A DNA stretch of 40,188 nt, taken from contig JAHIUX010000082.1 in the NCBI GenBank assembly GCA_018816765.1, positions 1 through 40,188 on the forward strand, written 5' to 3'. The stretch is from Bacteroidota bacterium. GTDB lineage: Bacteria; Bacteroidota; Bacteroidia; Bacteroidales; F082. Shown piece after piece: positions 27,870-37,598 of this stretch (its first letter is position 1; each line of letters starts with the position of its first letter). Under the pieces are notes generated by a model. It had not been told where the DNA came from, made no database searches, and was given only the letters and a program-made list of their open reading frames with translations. A program made the position numbers and the translations under genes.

Positions 27870-28076
27870 ATGAAACAGGAAGTAATCAAAGAGTTAAGTA
27901 CGGCCGACCTGAAGGAAAGGCTGGAAGAAGAACGCAAGCTACTGGTTAAGCTCAAGCTCAACCATGCCGTTTCTCCACTCGAGAATCCAAATAAGATCAA
28001 AGCCTACCGCAAAACCATAGCAAGGTTGATGACTGAATTGAGAAAACGTCATATTGAGGCTAGTAATAATTCATAA
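27870..28076 (+). CDS. rpmC: 50S ribosomal protein L29
   Basis: This 68-residue two-helix hairpin protein sits at the tunnel exit beside L23. It shows the family pattern in [22 protein letters not shown] and [21 protein letters not shown]. The length is normal. It starts 7 nt after rplP and is followed by rpsQ after 14 nt. Confidence 0.95.
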   Translation: MKQEVIKELSTADLKERLEEERKLLVKLKLNHAVSPLENPNKIKAYRKTIARLMTELRKRHIEASNNS

Positions 28077-28090
28077 CAGGGTCAATTACG

Positions 28091-28348
28091 ATGGAAACCA
28101 GAAATTTAAGAAAAGAAAGAATCGGTGTTGTGGTCAGCAACAAGATGGAAAAATCCATCACCGTTGAGATCGAACGCCGTGTCAAGCACCCTATTTACGG
28201 TAAGTTTGTTAAGAAAACAAGCCGCTTTATGGCACAGGACGATAACAACGATTGTCATATCGGAGATACCGTACGCATTTGTGAAACAAGACCATTGAGC
28301 AAGAATAAATGCTGGCGCTTGGTTGAAATAATCGAAAGGGCTAAATAG
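28091..28348 (+). CDS. rpsQ: 30S ribosomal protein S17
   Basis: This 85-residue OB-fold protein binds 16S rRNA early in assembly of the 30S body. Motifs are [38 protein letters not shown] and [20 protein letters not shown]. The length is typical. Only 1 nt separates its stop from the rplN start, which suggests coupled translation. Confidence 0.96.
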   Translation: METRNLRKERIGVVVSNKMEKSITVEIERRVKHPIYGKFVKKTSRFMAQDDNNDCHIGDTVRICETRPLSKNKCWRLVEIIERAK

Positions 28349-28349
28349 T

Positions 28350-28718
28350 ATGATACAGCAGGAATCAAGACTAACAGTTGCCGACAACAGCGGCGCAAAG
28401 GAAGTGCTTTGCATCAGGGTACTCGGTGGCACAGGAAAACGCTATGCCCACATCGGTGACCAGATCGTTGTGACAGTGAAAAATGCACTGCCCAGCGGAA
28501 ACGTGAAAAAAGGTACTGTCGTAAAAGCAGTTGTCGTTCGCACAAAAAAAGAAACCCGTCGCAACGATGGTTCTTATATCCGCTTCGACGACAATGCCGT
28601 GGTGCTTCTGAATAACGCCGGTGAAATGATCGGAACACGTATTTTCGGACCGGTGGCCAGGGAACTGAGGGAAAAACAATATATGAAAATTGTGTCACTA
28701 GCGCCTGAGGTGTTATAA
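28350..28718 (+). CDS. rplN: 50S ribosomal protein L14
   Basis: This 122-residue L14, at the subunit interface, forms bridge B8 and is the binding site of the silencing factor RsfS. It starts [18 protein letters not shown] and shows [19 protein letters not shown], the [20 protein letters not shown] segment and [13 protein letters not shown]. Sequence and length are standard. Confidence 0.98.
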   Translation: MIQQESRLTVADNSGAKEVLCIRVLGGTGKRYAHIGDQIVVTVKNALPSGNVKKGTVVKAVVVRTKKETRRNDGSYIRFDDNAVVLLNNAGEMIGTRIFGPVARELREKQYMKIVSLAPEVL

Positions 28719-28737
28719 GACCTTAATAAGTAAGTAT

Positions 28738-29058
28738 ATGGATAAATTGCATATCAAGAAAGGTGACAACGTGATGGTCATTGCCGGAGACCACAAAGGT
28801 GAATCAGGCAAGGTGCTCATCGTTGATGTTGAAAAACAGCGGGCTATCGTCGAAAGCGTTAACCTGGTGTCGAAACATACCAAACCAAATGCCGAAAACC
28901 CAAAGGGTGGCATTCTTAAAAAAGAAGCATCAGTGCATGTTTCGAACCTCAAAATCATCGGTTCGGGTGGAAAGCCCACGCGTATTGGTCGCAAAATTGA
29001 TGAGAAAACAGGAAAATCAGTCCGTTATTCAAAAAAGACAGGGGAGGTGATTAAGTAA
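28738..29058 (+). CDS. rplX: 50S ribosomal protein L24
   Basis: This 106-residue L24 is one of the two assembly initiators of the 50S subunit. The KOW motif lies at the N-terminus ([21 protein letters not shown]). [22 protein letters not shown] and [12 protein letters not shown] follow. Its stop codon overlaps the rplE start by one base (TAATG), an arrangement that usually means translational coupling. Confidence 0.96.
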   Translation: MDKLHIKKGDNVMVIAGDHKGESGKVLIVDVEKQRAIVESVNLVSKHTKPNAENPKGGILKKEASVHVSNLKIIGSGGKPTRIGRKIDEKTGKSVRYSKKTGEVIK

Positions 29059-29615
29059 TGAACTATCAGCCCAGACTAAAAGAAAAGTATAGGAGCGAAA
29101 TCGTGCCTGCACTCGAAAAGCAGTTTCAGTACAAAACTGTGATGCAGGTTCCACGTTTGGTAAAAATTTCACTCAATCAGGGTATTGGCGCAGCCCTTAC
29201 CGATAAGAAACTGATCGATTTTGGTGTCGACGAAATGAGCGCCATCACTGGTCAGAAAGCTGTGCCTACCATTTCGAAACGCGACGTTTCAAACTTTAAG
29301 CTGCGTAAAGGCAATCCAGTTGGTGTTCGTGTAACACTCAGGGGCGACAAGATGTATGAATTCCTTGAACGGCTGATCGCAGTGGCCCTGCCACGTGTAC
29401 GTGACTTCAGGGGTATCAACGACAAAGGCTTCGATGGCAGGGGTAATTACAGCTTTGGTGTAACCGAGCAGATTATCTTCCCCGAAATTGATATCGACAA
29501 AATCAACCGCATCAACGGTATGGATATCACCTTTGTAACAACAGCACGCAACGACCAGGAAGCTTTGGCATTGCTGAAGGAATTTGGTCTTCCGTTTAAA
29601 AATCAAAAAAAATAA
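29058..29615 (+). CDS. rplE: 50S ribosomal protein L5
   Basis: This 185-residue L5 binds 5S rRNA and contacts P-site tRNA and S13 across the subunit interface. Landmarks are [38 protein letters not shown], and [21 protein letters not shown] followed by [12 protein letters not shown]. The length is typical. It is joined to rplX by a 1-nt overlap. Confidence 0.98.
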   Translation: MNYQPRLKEKYRSEIVPALEKQFQYKTVMQVPRLVKISLNQGIGAALTDKKLIDFGVDEMSAITGQKAVPTISKRDVSNFKLRKGNPVGVRVTLRGDKMYEFLERLIAVALPRVRDFRGINDKGFDGRGNYSFGVTEQIIFPEIDIDKINRINGMDITFVTTARNDQEALALLKEFGLPFKNQKK

Positions 29616-29621
29616 TAGAGC

Positions 29622-29891
29622 ATGGCAAAAGAGTCAATGAAAGCGCGCGAGCGTAAAAGACAAAGTATGGTAGAAAAATTCGCTGCCAAGCGTGCCGCCC
29701 TCAAGGAAGCCGGCGATTATGACGCCTTGCAGAAACTGCCAAAAAATGCTTCACCCGTAAGGTTGCACAACCGTTGCCAGCTCACTGGCCGCCCAAAAGG
29801 GTATATGAGGCAGTTTGGCGTTTCCCGTATTAACTTCCGGGAAATGGCGCTCAAAGGATTAATCCCAGGTGTTAAAAAAGCCAGTTGGTAG
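29622..29891 (+). CDS. rpsN: 30S ribosomal protein S14, zinc-free long form
   Basis: This 89-residue S14 is the long form. The two CxxC pairs of the short zinc-binding type are absent; only one Cys remains, in [15 protein letters not shown]. The C-terminus [21 protein letters not shown] is conserved. It sits in the 30S head near S3 and S10. The position between rplE and rpsH is the standard spc order. Confidence 0.97.
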   Translation: MAKESMKARERKRQSMVEKFAAKRAALKEAGDYDALQKLPKNASPVRLHNRCQLTGRPKGYMRQFGVSRINFREMALKGLIPGVKKASW

Positions 29892-29912
29892 AATTAAATA
29901 TCTCAGCACAAT

Positions 29913-30311
29913 ATGAATACTGACCCAATTGCAGATTATTTGACAAGATTGAGAAATGGCGTAATGGCCAAACATAGGGTTGTCGAAATTCCTGCATCAA
30001 ATGAAAAGAAAGCGATTACCAAAATCCTGTTCGAAAAAGGATACATCCTGAATTACAAATTCGAAGATGTAGCACCTCAGGGCATCATCAAGATCGCTTT
30101 GAAATATCATCCTGTGACCAAAATGCCTGCCTTGACACGTCTCGAACGTGTTTCAAGCCCTGGCTTGCGGAAATATGTTGGTGCCGAGGAACTGCCCCGC
30201 GTGTTAAACGGCCTGGGCATTGCCATCCTCTCTACCTCAAGTGGAATCATGAGCGATAAAGAAGCACGTAAACTGCATGTTGGTGGTGAAGTGTTATGTT
30301 ACATCAGTTAA
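29913..30311 (+). CDS. rpsH: 30S ribosomal protein S8
   Basis: This 132-residue S8 binds helix 21 of 16S rRNA and is needed for 30S body assembly. It begins with [16 protein letters not shown] and ends with the hallmark [25 protein letters not shown]. In E. coli S8 represses the spc operon at the L5 start; no matching structure was identified here. Confidence 0.97.
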   Translation: MNTDPIADYLTRLRNGVMAKHRVVEIPASNEKKAITKILFEKGYILNYKFEDVAPQGIIKIALKYHPVTKMPALTRLERVSSPGLRKYVGAEELPRVLNGLGIAILSTSSGIMSDKEARKLHVGGEVLCYIS

Positions 30312-30314
30312 TCA

Positions 30315-30320
30315 AAGGAG
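30315..30320 (+). promoter_or_regulatory. Shine-Dalgarno site of rplF
   Basis: AAGGAG lies 9 nt before the rplF ATG, the same spacing as at rplV. Most other starts in the run have only A-rich sequence here. Confidence 0.75.
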
Positions 30321-30329
30321 AGCGAATAC

Positions 30330-30884
30330 ATGTCAAGAATAGGTAAATTGCCGATTGATCTGCCCGCTGGCGTTGAGGTAACAGTAAATGCCGACAACGT
30401 GGTGAAGGTGAAAGGAAAATTAGGCGAACTCACACAGCAGGTTGATCCGGCTGTTACGATAAAGGTTGAAAATAATCAGATCGTGCTCGACCGGATATCT
30501 GAAGAAATTGACCATCGTGCCAAGCATGGCCTCTACCGTGCCCTGCTCAACAATATGGTTAAAGGGGTGTCGGAAGGATTCAATGTTGTTCAGGAACTTG
30601 TTGGTGTTGGTTACAAAGCCGAAGCCAAAGGACAGGTCCTCGAAATGTCGTTGGGATACTCTCACAACCTTGTGCTCGTGCTGCCTTCTGAAATAAAGAT
30701 TGAAACAGTGACCGAAAGGGGTAAAAATCCCTTGATCAAGATGAGTTGCATCGACAAACAACTCCTTGGTCAGGTTGCCGCCAAAATCAGGTCACTCAGG
30801 GCACCGGAGCCATATAAGGGTAAAGGTATTAAGTTCCAGGGCGAATTGCTCAGACGCAAAGCCGGAAAGACAGCAGGAAAATAA
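30330..30884 (+). CDS. rplF: 50S ribosomal protein L6
   Basis: This 184-residue L6 has two repeated alpha/beta domains and supports the sarcin-ricin loop/stalk region where translational GTPases bind. It begins MSRIGKLPIDLPAGVEV, has VQELVGVGYKAEAKGQ in the middle, and ends with the conserved RAPEPYKGKGI segment and a basic tail. It has a good Shine-Dalgarno site. The 47-nt gap to rplR holds a hairpin. Confidence 0.97.
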   Translation: MSRIGKLPIDLPAGVEVTVNADNVVKVKGKLGELTQQVDPAVTIKVENNQIVLDRISEEIDHRAKHGLYRALLNNMVKGVSEGFNVVQELVGVGYKAEAKGQVLEMSLGYSHNLVLVLPSEIKIETVTERGKNPLIKMSCIDKQLLGQVAAKIRSLRAPEPYKGKGIKFQGELLRRKAGKTAGK

Positions 30885-30893
30885 ATTGTAAAT

Positions 30894-30917
30894 AACCAGC
30901 CTGGATATCGGGCTGTT
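30894..30917 (+). other. Hairpin between rplF and rplR
   Basis: AACCAGCC pairs with GGCTGTT through a one-base bulge (7 bp, 9-nt loop 30902-30910). There is no T-tract, so it is not a standard terminator. Confidence 0.4.
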
Positions 30918-30931
30918 AATATCCATTCCAA

Positions 30932-31294
30932 ATGGCTATAAAGAATAAAAAAGACGAAAGAAGGAACAGTATCAAGAAAAGGGTCAGAAAGATCGTTCGC
31001 GGTTCAGCTGAACGTCCGCGCCTTACTGTTTTCAGAAGCAATAAGCAGATCTATGCACAGCTGATTGACGATGACCAGGGCAAAACCCTCGTAGCCGCCG
31101 GTTCAATTGTGAAAGAAGCAGAAGCTTCGAAGATGAACAAGATTGAACAAGCCAAAATGGTGGGTAAACTTGTGGCTGAAAAAGCGCTTGCCGCCGGCAT
31201 CGAAAGTGTTGTTTTTGATCGTAATGGGTATTTGTATCACGGAAGGGTGAAGTCATTGGCTGAAGCTGCTCGTGAAGGTGGACTTAAATTCTAA
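30932..31294 (+). CDS. rplR: 50S ribosomal protein L18
   Basis: This 120-residue L18 joins 5S rRNA to the 50S subunit together with L5. It has a basic N-terminus ([19 protein letters not shown]), then [21 protein letters not shown] and a C-terminus [24 protein letters not shown], all characteristic. rpsE follows after 6 nt. Confidence 0.97.
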   Translation: MAIKNKKDERRNSIKKRVRKIVRGSAERPRLTVFRSNKQIYAQLIDDDQGKTLVAAGSIVKEAEASKMNKIEQAKMVGKLVAEKALAAGIESVVFDRNGYLYHGRVKSLAEAAREGGLKF

Positions 31295-31300
31295 AAAACT

Positions 31301-31819
31301 ATGTCAGACGTAAACGTAAAAAGAGTAAAATCCAGCGAAATCGAGTTTAAAGATCGGTTGGTCAGCATACAACGCGTTACCAAAGTAACCAAAGGCGGTA
31401 GAACATTCAGTTTTTCAGCCATTGTGGTTGTCGGAAATGAAAACGGTGTTGTAGGCTACGGACTGGGTAAAGCCAAGGAAGTCACTGCAGCCATTGCCAA
31501 GGGTGTCGACGATGCCAAAAAGAACCTGGTAAAAGTACCAGTACTCAAAGGCACTGTTCCTCACGAACAGTATGGCAAATACAGCGGCGCCCTCGTATTT
31601 ATCAAACCCGCTTCTCCCGGTACCGGAGTTATCGCCGGTGGTGCTATGCGCGCCGTGCTCGAAAGTGTGGGTGTGAGAGACGTGTTGGCCAAATCAAAAG
31701 GCTCATCGAACCCGCACTCAGTAGTGAAAGCCACCATCAATGCGCTCACCCAGATGCGCGATGCCTATACCATCGCCCAGGTGAGGGGAGTTGATCTGGA
31801 TACAGTGTTTAACGGATAA
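31301..31819 (+). CDS. rpsE: 30S ribosomal protein S5
   Basis: This 172-residue S5 lies at the mRNA entry site, next to S4, and affects decoding fidelity. It shows [19 protein letters not shown], the glycine-rich [20 protein letters not shown] segment, and the second-domain stretch [18 protein letters not shown]. The length is typical. rpmD starts 12 nt after its stop. Confidence 0.97.
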   Translation: MSDVNVKRVKSSEIEFKDRLVSIQRVTKVTKGGRTFSFSAIVVVGNENGVVGYGLGKAKEVTAAIAKGVDDAKKNLVKVPVLKGTVPHEQYGKYSGALVFIKPASPGTGVIAGGAMRAVLESVGVRDVLAKSKGSSNPHSVVKATINALTQMRDAYTIAQVRGVDLDTVFNG

Positions 31820-31831
31820 GAAAACGGAACC

Positions 31832-32011
31832 ATGAAAAAAGTCAGAATAACACAGGTTAAAAGTGGCATCGGAAGGCCCCAAAGGCAAAAAGATACCCTA
31901 ACCGCACTGGGATTTAAACGCATGCACCAAACCCTCGAAGTAGAACTCTCTCCTTCAGTGGAAGGTATGGTCGACAAGGTTAAACACCTGCTGAAGATCG
32001 AAGAAATTTAA
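31832..32011 (+). CDS. rpmD: 50S ribosomal protein L30
   Basis: This 59-residue L30 was found by reading the gap between rpsE and rplO. It starts [20 protein letters not shown] and continues [17 protein letters not shown], both typical of bacterial L30, including the conserved GLGF-like turn (here ALGF). The length is normal. It occupies the expected spc position, 12 nt after rpsE and 29 nt before rplO. Confidence 0.95.
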   Translation: MKKVRITQVKSGIGRPQRQKDTLTALGFKRMHQTLEVELSPSVEGMVDKVKHLLKIEEI

Positions 32012-32040
32012 TTATTGAACAAAGGAAAACTTATTATACG

Positions 32041-32487
32041 ATGGATTTAAGCACTCTTAAACCGGCAAAAGGATCTGTTAAGAACAGAAAAAGAATCGGT
32101 CGCGGTCAGGGCTCTGGCCACGGTGGCACTTCGACACGTGGTCACAAAGGAGCCGGTTCACGCTCGGGATATTCCAAAAAATTAGGCTTCGAAGGTGGTC
32201 AGATGCCGCTCGTTCGCCGCTTGCCAAAATTCGGATTCAAAAACATCAACCGCAAGGAATATACGCCGATTAACCTCGAATCGTTGCAGTTGCTGGCCGA
32301 ACTGAAAGGATTATCGGTTATCGATCCGGAAATTCTTGTTGAAAATGGCCTCGCAGGTAAAAAAGACCAGATCAAGGTGCTTGCTAAAGGCGAATTGAAA
32401 TTAAAACTCAATGTGAAAGCACATGCTTTTTCAGCAACAGCAATCAGTGCGATTGAAGCTTTAGGCGGAACAGCAGAAAAAATCTGA
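32041..32487 (+). CDS. rplO: 50S ribosomal protein L15
   Basis: This 148-residue L15 is a late-assembly protein whose long N-terminal extension threads into 23S rRNA. It begins [20 protein letters not shown] and has the glycine-rich [18 protein letters not shown] stretch, then [17 protein letters not shown]. The globular C-terminal half has the usual length. secY starts 5 nt after its stop. Confidence 0.97.
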   Translation: MDLSTLKPAKGSVKNRKRIGRGQGSGHGGTSTRGHKGAGSRSGYSKKLGFEGGQMPLVRRLPKFGFKNINRKEYTPINLESLQLLAELKGLSVIDPEILVENGLAGKKDQIKVLAKGELKLKLNVKAHAFSATAISAIEALGGTAEKI

Positions 32488-32492
32488 ACCTG

Positions 32493-33854
32493 ATGAAAAA
32501 ATTATTTGAAACACTCAGAAATATTAATAAGATTGAAGAATTGCGCAAGCGCATTCTTTACACCCTTGGTATATTGCTGATTTATCGTTTAGGCTCCTTC
32601 GTTGTGCTTCCGGGTGTTGATCCCAACATGCTGGCCAACCTGCACAACCAGGCCAGCGGAGGCTTGCTTGGACTGCTGAATATGTTTTCCGGCGGTGCAT
32701 TTTCGAATGCCTCCATTTTCGCCCTTGGAATCATGCCTTACATCTCTGCATCCATTGTGATTCAGCTCTTGGGTATGGCCATTCCATATTTCCAACGCCT
32801 GCAGCGCGAAGGCGAAAGCGGACGCCGCAAAATCAACCAGCTTACCCGTTACCTCACAGTGGCTATCGTGGCACTGCAGGCCCCGGGTTATATCGCCAAT
32901 ATGATTTCGCAGTTACCTGCCGAAGCCATTACCCCATTTGATCCTACAGTGACAAGTCCTTCGGCATTCTTCTGGGTTTCCAACACCATCATCCTGATTG
33001 CAGGAACCCTGTTTGTAATGTGGTTGGGCGAAAAAATCACGGATAAGGGCATCGGTAACGGTATCTCCCTCATCATTATGATTGGTATTATTGCCAGGCT
33101 GCCCTTTGCCCTGTTCGGTGAGTTCTTTGCTCGCCTCGAACAGAAAGGCGGCGGACTGGTATACTTCCTGATAGAGATTGTCATCCTGATTTTTGTCATC
33201 CTGATTACGATCCTGCTCGTTCAGGGAACCCGCAAGGTGCCTGTGCAATATGCAAAACGCATTGTAGGAAACCGTCAGTATGGTGGCGTCAGACAATATA
33301 TTCCATTGAAAGTGAATGCAGCCGGTGTTATGCCGATCATCTTTGCGCAGGCAATCATGTTTTTGCCCATCACCCTGGTTGGCTTTACCTCATCGGAAAG
33401 CCTTAGCGGTGTTGCTGCTGCTTTTACGAACATTAACGGTATCTGGTATAACAGCACATTTTTTATCCTGATTATCCTGTTTACCTATTTTTACACAGCC
33501 ATTACCATCAATCCGAACCAAATGGCTGAGGATATGAAAAAGAATGGTGGATTCATTCCTGGCGTAAAACCAGGAAAGAAAACAGCTGAATATCTTGATA
33601 ATGTGATGTCAAGAATTACTTTACCCGGATCCATTTTCCTGGGCTTTGTTGCCATCATGCCTGCTATAGTAGGCCAGATGGGTGTGAGCAATGCTTTCGC
33701 TCATTTTTATGGTGGCACCTCGCTTTTGATTCTGGTAGGGGTTGTGCTCGACACTTTGCAGCAGATCGAAAGTTACCTGCTCATGCGTCATTATGATGGT
33801 TTAACAAAATCGGGTAGGATTAAAGGTCGTGCTTCAGCTATGAATATGGGCTAA
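32493..33854 (+). CDS. secY: Preprotein translocase subunit SecY
   Basis: This 453-residue polytopic protein forms the protein-conducting channel of the inner membrane. It starts ETLRNINKIEELRKRILYTL before the first of ten expected helices. The plug region reads LGLLNMFSGGAFSNASIFALG, IMPYISASIVIQLL follows, and the C-terminal cytosolic loops include the KKNGGFIPGVKPG segment. It works with SecA, SecE and SecG, and with the SecDF encoded elsewhere in this window. It lies 5 nt after rplO and 17 nt before map, as in many bacteria. Confidence 0.98.
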   Translation: MKKLFETLRNINKIEELRKRILYTLGILLIYRLGSFVVLPGVDPNMLANLHNQASGGLLGLLNMFSGGAFSNASIFALGIMPYISASIVIQLLGMAIPYFQRLQREGESGRRKINQLTRYLTVAIVALQAPGYIANMISQLPAEAITPFDPTVTSPSAFFWVSNTIILIAGTLFVMWLGEKITDKGIGNGISLIIMIGIIARLPFALFGEFFARLEQKGGGLVYFLIEIVILIFVILITILLVQGTRKVPVQYAKRIVGNRQYGGVRQYIPLKVNAAGVMPIIFAQAIMFLPITLVGFTSSESLSGVAAAFTNINGIWYNSTFFILIILFTYFYTAITINPNQMAEDMKKNGGFIPGVKPGKKTAEYLDNVMSRITLPGSIFLGFVAIMPAIVGQMGVSNAFAHFYGGTSLLILVGVVLDTLQQIESYLLMRHYDGLTKSGRIKGRASAMNMG

Positions 33855-33871
33855 GCTCAAATCTGAAGAAG

Positions 33872-34657
33872 ATGATTTTTATCAAAACCGATGAGGAAAT
33901 AGAAATACAGCGCGAGAGTTCTTTGCTTGTTGGAAAAACACTGGCCGAGGTTGCGAAGTTGATCGAACCCGGGGTGAAAACCATAACTTTGGATATGGTG
34001 GCCGAACAGTTTATCAGGGATCACAAGGCTGAACCCGGATTTAAAGGTTACGGCGGATTCCCCGGAACACTTTGTGTCTCGGTTAATGACCAGGTTGTTC
34101 ATGGTATTCCCGGAAACACCATACTCAAGGATGGCGACATCGTATCAGTTGACTGTGGGGTTTTGAAAAACGGATATTACGGTGATTCGGCTTATACGTT
34201 TCTTGTTGGCGAGGTGTCTGAGAAAGTCAGAAACCTGGTCACACGAACTAAAGAATCACTGTATCTCGGAATCGAACAGGCTGTTGATGGCATGCGGATA
34301 GGTGATATCGGATTTGCCATTCAGTCGTTTGCCGAGGGATTCGGTTACGGAATCGTGCGTGAACTTGTTGGTCATGGTGTTGGAAAAAAGTTGCATGAGA
34401 AACCCGAAGTGCCGAATTATGGCCGCAGGGGATCGGGCATCAAACTGAAGTCAGGGATGGTCATCGCTATCGAACCGATGATAAACCTGGGCGTCAGGAA
34501 TGTGAGGCAGGAAGCAGATGGCTGGACCATCCGCACTGCCGACGGAATGCCTTCGGCCCACTTCGAACACACCGTTGCAGTTAGAAATGGGCAAGCAGAT
34601 ATCTTGTCGAGTTTTGAGATGATTGAAACAGTATTAAAATCTTTGAACCGCTTATAA
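33872..34657 (+). CDS. map: Methionine aminopeptidase, type I
   Basis: This 261-residue enzyme removes the initiator Met from nascent proteins with small second residues. The metal ligands of the pita-bread fold are visible: D94 (VSVDCGV), D105 (YYGDSAY), H168 ([10 protein letters not shown]), E201 (AIEPM) and E232 (FEHTVAV). H78 lies in NDQVVHGIP. There is no N-terminal extension, so it is type Ia. infA starts 1 nt after its stop, so the two are closely linked. Confidence 0.97.
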   Translation: MIFIKTDEEIEIQRESSLLVGKTLAEVAKLIEPGVKTITLDMVAEQFIRDHKAEPGFKGYGGFPGTLCVSVNDQVVHGIPGNTILKDGDIVSVDCGVLKNGYYGDSAYTFLVGEVSEKVRNLVTRTKESLYLGIEQAVDGMRIGDIGFAIQSFAEGFGYGIVRELVGHGVGKKLHEKPEVPNYGRRGSGIKLKSGMVIAIEPMINLGVRNVRQEADGWTIRTADGMPSAHFEHTVAVRNGQADILSSFEMIETVLKSLNRL

Positions 34658-34658
34658 A

Positions 34659-34877
34659 ATGGCAAAACAACTGTCGATAGAACAGGATGGAACGGTGATT
34701 GAGTCGTTGGGAAATGCGATGTTTCGTGTTGAGTTGGAAAACGGACACGTGATCACAGCCCATATCTCCGGTAAGATGAGGATGCACTACATCAAGATTC
34801 TGCCGGGTGACAGGGTAAAACTCGAAATGTCGCCTTATGACCTGACAAAGGGAAGAATAACATTCAGATATAAGTAA
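34659..34877 (+). CDS. infA: Translation initiation factor IF-1
   Basis: This 72-residue OB-fold protein binds the A site of the 30S subunit during initiation. It shows the standard [20 protein letters not shown] start (MAK in most bacteria), [20 protein letters not shown] and [13 protein letters not shown] at the end. The length equals that of E. coli IF-1. The 57-nt gap to rpmJ is the largest in the operon. Confidence 0.97.
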   Translation: MAKQLSIEQDGTVIESLGNAMFRVELENGHVITAHISGKMRMHYIKILPGDRVKLEMSPYDLTKGRITFRYK

Positions 34878-34934
34878 AGCGTTAAACAATAAAGTTTTTG
34901 TTGCAGAACAAGGACAACAGTAATCCGAAATAAA

Positions 34935-35051
34935 ATGAAAGTAAGAGCCTCAGTAAAAAAGAGATCAGCCGATTGTAAAATCGTTCGCCGCAAGGGCAGG
35001 TTGTATGTAATCAACAAAAAGAACCCTAAGTTTAAACAACGTCAGGGTTAG
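34935..35051 (+). CDS. rpmJ: 50S ribosomal protein L36, zinc-free form
   Basis: This 38-residue protein was read directly from the infA-rpmsM gap (infA to rpsM). It starts [20 protein letters not shown] and ends NPKFKQRQG, which is the L36 framework. Of the Cys-Cys-Cys-His zinc ligands of the classical form only C14 is kept; the others are S11 or neighbouring residues, N27 and F32. It is therefore the zinc-independent type I recall as usual in Bacteroidota. Confidence 0.93.
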   Translation: MKVRASVKKRSADCKIVRRKGRLYVINKKNPKFKQRQG

Positions 35052-35091
35052 TGAGTAATAGCATATATATAAAATATAAATAAGCAGATAT

Positions 35092-35469
35092 ATGGCAAGA
35101 ATTGCTGGGGTAGATATCCCAAACAATAAACGTGGCGAAATCGCCTTGACTTACATCTACGGGATTGGTAGAAGTTCAGCTCAGAAAATCCTTACTGATG
35201 CAGGTGTGGATTTGAATAAGAAGGTTCAGGACTGGACAGACGACGATCAGAACAACGTACGTACGATTATTAGCGAACGCTTTAAGGTTGAGGGTGAACT
35301 CAGGTCGGAAATTCAGATCAACATCAAACGCTTGATGGACATCGGCGCCTACCGTGGCATTCGTCATCGTCTCGGATTACCTACCAGGGGACAGAGTACA
35401 AAGAATAATGCCAGAACCCGTAAAGGGCGCAAGAAAACTGTGGCCAACAAGAAAAAGGCTACCAAGTAA
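35092..35469 (+). CDS. rpsM: 30S ribosomal protein S13
   Basis: This 125-residue S13 forms bridges to the 50S subunit and touches P-site tRNA with its basic tail. It starts [20 protein letters not shown], has [12 protein letters not shown] and [22 protein letters not shown], and ends with KKKATK. The length is typical. It opens the alpha section after rpmJ. Confidence 0.98.
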   Translation: MARIAGVDIPNNKRGEIALTYIYGIGRSSAQKILTDAGVDLNKKVQDWTDDDQNNVRTIISERFKVEGELRSEIQINIKRLMDIGAYRGIRHRLGLPTRGQSTKNNARTRKGRKKTVANKKKATK

Positions 35470-35517
35470 GCATTGACACTATTTTTTAAAAGAATAGATT
35501 AAGTAATCAATTATATT

Positions 35518-35907
35518 ATGGCAAAAACCACGAGAGTTACAAAGAAAAGGGTTGTGAAAGTTGAGCCCATCGGAAAGGCTTATATCAAAGCTTCTTTCAA
35601 CAACATCATTATTTCTTTGACTAATAATGCAGGACAGGTAGTTTCCTGGGCTAGCTCAGGAAAAATGGGTTTCAAAGGTTCGAAAAAGAACACACCCTAT
35701 GCAGCACAGATGGCAGCAGAAGATTGCTCCAAAACAGCATACGACCTGGGATTGAGAAAAGTTAAAGTGTATGTGAAAGGACCTGGTGCCGGTCGCGAAT
35801 CAGCCATCAGAACAATCCATTCATCTGGTATCGAAGTGATGGAAATTATTGACGTTACCCCATTGCCACACAATGGTTGCCGTCCTCCGAAAAGAAGAAG
35901 AGTGTAA
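35518..35907 (+). CDS. rpsK: 30S ribosomal protein S11
   Basis: This 129-residue S11 lines the platform near the E-site codon and the mRNA exit. It shows [51 protein letters not shown] and the conserved C-terminus [18 protein letters not shown]. The length is standard. It lies between rpsM and rpsD. Confidence 0.98.
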   Translation: MAKTTRVTKKRVVKVEPIGKAYIKASFNNIIISLTNNAGQVVSWASSGKMGFKGSKKNTPYAAQMAAEDCSKTAYDLGLRKVKVYVKGPGAGRESAIRTIHSSGIEVMEIIDVTPLPHNGCRPPKRRRV

Positions 35908-35947
35908 GTTGCGCTGATTGAATAGAAAATAATTAAACGTTAAGACA

Positions 35948-36553
35948 ATGGCAAGATATATAGGCCCAAAATCAAAGATAGCCCGCAAATTTGGTGAACC
36001 CATTTTCGGACCAGATAAAGCTTTTGAGAAAAAGAATTACCCCCCGGGGCAACATGGCAGCGCCAAACGCAGGAAAAAACAGTCAGAGTATGGCATTCAG
36101 CTTCAGGAAAAACAAAAAGCTAAATATACCTACGGCATCCTCGAAAAACAGTTCAGAAACACCTTCGAAAAGGCAGCACGTAAGAGCGGCATCACCGGTG
36201 AAATTCTGCTGCAGTTGATCGAGTCGCGACTGGACAACCTCGTTTACCGCTTTGGTATTGCTCCAAGCAGAAGCGCTGCCCGCCAGCTGGTCGGTCACCG
36301 CCACATTACCGTTAACGGTCACGTTGTGAACATCCCTTCATACCAGGTAAAAGTGGGTGATATCATAGGCGTAAGAGAGAAATCACAAACCCTCGAAGCC
36401 ATCACCAGCTCACTCGAAGGACGCGTTAACCGCTTCCCCTGGCTCGAATGGGACGGAGAAAAAATGCGCGGTAAGTTTATGACCTATCCTTCACGCGAGG
36501 ATATTCCGGAAAACATCAAAGAACAACTTATCGTTGAGTTGTATTCTAAATAA
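35948..36553 (+). CDS. rpsD: 30S ribosomal protein S4, cysteine-free form
   Basis: This 201-residue S4 is a primary 16S-binding protein that initiates 30S body assembly and affects fidelity with S5. It starts [20 protein letters not shown] and has no CxxC zinc motif in the N-terminal arm. The S4 RNA-binding domain is seen in [21 protein letters not shown] and [10 protein letters not shown]. In E. coli S4 represses the alpha operon; no equivalent pseudoknot could be identified here. Confidence 0.97.
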   Translation: MARYIGPKSKIARKFGEPIFGPDKAFEKKNYPPGQHGSAKRRKKQSEYGIQLQEKQKAKYTYGILEKQFRNTFEKAARKSGITGEILLQLIESRLDNLVYRFGIAPSRSAARQLVGHRHITVNGHVVNIPSYQVKVGDIIGVREKSQTLEAITSSLEGRVNRFPWLEWDGEKMRGKFMTYPSREDIPENIKEQLIVELYSK

Positions 36554-36600
36554 TCCACTTAAGTAACCTGTTAGGAACCCTTCAAATATTAAAGTAAGTT

Positions 36601-37593
36601 ATGGCAATATTAGCATTTCAAAAACCTGATAAGGTAATCTTGGTCGAATCTGATGAATACAGAGGACTGTTCGAGTTTCGTCCCCTTGAACCAGGTTTCG
36701 GAATCACTATTGGTAACGCCCTGAGAAGGATTTTGTTAAGTTCACTTGAGGGCTATGCAATCACCTCCATAAAGATTGAAGGAGTTTTGCACGAATTTTC
36801 ATCCATCGAAGGCGTTGTTGAGGATGTTACTGACATCGTATTGAACCTCAAAAAAATCAGGTTCAAACAACAACTGGCTTCGGAAACCACCGAAAAAGTC
36901 AATATCGTTATAGGCGACCAGGAACAGTTCAAAGCCGGCGACATCAACAAATTCCTGTCGGTTTTTCAGGTATTGAACCCTGAAGTGGTTATCTGTAACA
37001 TGGATCCTTCGGTGAAGCTGAACATCGAACTGACCATTAACAAAGGCAGGGGATATGTTCCCGCTGAGGAAAATAAGGTGCCTAATGCCGTTGTTGGAAC
37101 CATCGCTATCGATTCTATTCATACCCCGATTAAGAATGTGAAATTCTCCATCGAGAACTTCAGGGTTGAGCAAAAAACCGACTACGAAAAGCTGCTGCTC
37201 GAAGTAGTAACTGACGGTTCAATTCAGCCAAAAGAAGCCTTGAAGGAAGCTGCCAAGATTCTTATTCATCACTTCATGCTGTTTTCAGATGAGCGTATCT
37301 CGATCGATTCTGAAGAGAAATCTGTTTCGGAAGAGTTCGACGAAAGTTCGTTGCACATCAGGCAACTGCTCAAAACAAAACTCGTCGACCTTGACCTTTC
37401 GGTAAGGGCGTTGAATTGCCTGAAAGCTGCTGATGTTGAAACTCTTGGCGAATTGGTGGCATTCAATAAGAATGATTTGTTAAAATTCAGAAACTTCGGC
37501 AAGAAGTCGCTGACCGAGCTGGAAGACCTCGTAAAAGCTAAAGGTCTTGAGTTTGGCATGAACACGATTAAATATAAATTAGATAAGGAATAA
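36601..37593 (+). CDS. rpoA: DNA-directed RNA polymerase alpha subunit
   Basis: This 330-residue alpha subunit has an N-terminal assembly domain ([22 protein letters not shown], the dimer/beta-contact motif) and a C-terminal domain (about 255-330) joined by a flexible acidic linker. The CTD keeps the [18 protein letters not shown] and [12 protein letters not shown] helices; the Arg of SVRALNC matches E. coli R265, which contacts UP-element DNA. Such contact could matter at the A-tract-rich promoters at 19828 and 40064. rplQ follows after 5 nt. Confidence 0.98.
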   Translation: MAILAFQKPDKVILVESDEYRGLFEFRPLEPGFGITIGNALRRILLSSLEGYAITSIKIEGVLHEFSSIEGVVEDVTDIVLNLKKIRFKQQLASETTEKVNIVIGDQEQFKAGDINKFLSVFQVLNPEVVICNMDPSVKLNIELTINKGRGYVPAEENKVPNAVVGTIAIDSIHTPIKNVKFSIENFRVEQKTDYEKLLLEVVTDGSIQPKEALKEAAKILIHHFMLFSDERISIDSEEKSVSEEFDESSLHIRQLLKTKLVDLDLSVRALNCLKAADVETLGELVAFNKNDLLKFRNFGKKSLTELEDLVKAKGLEFGMNTIKYKLDKE

Positions 37594-37598
37594 GCCAA

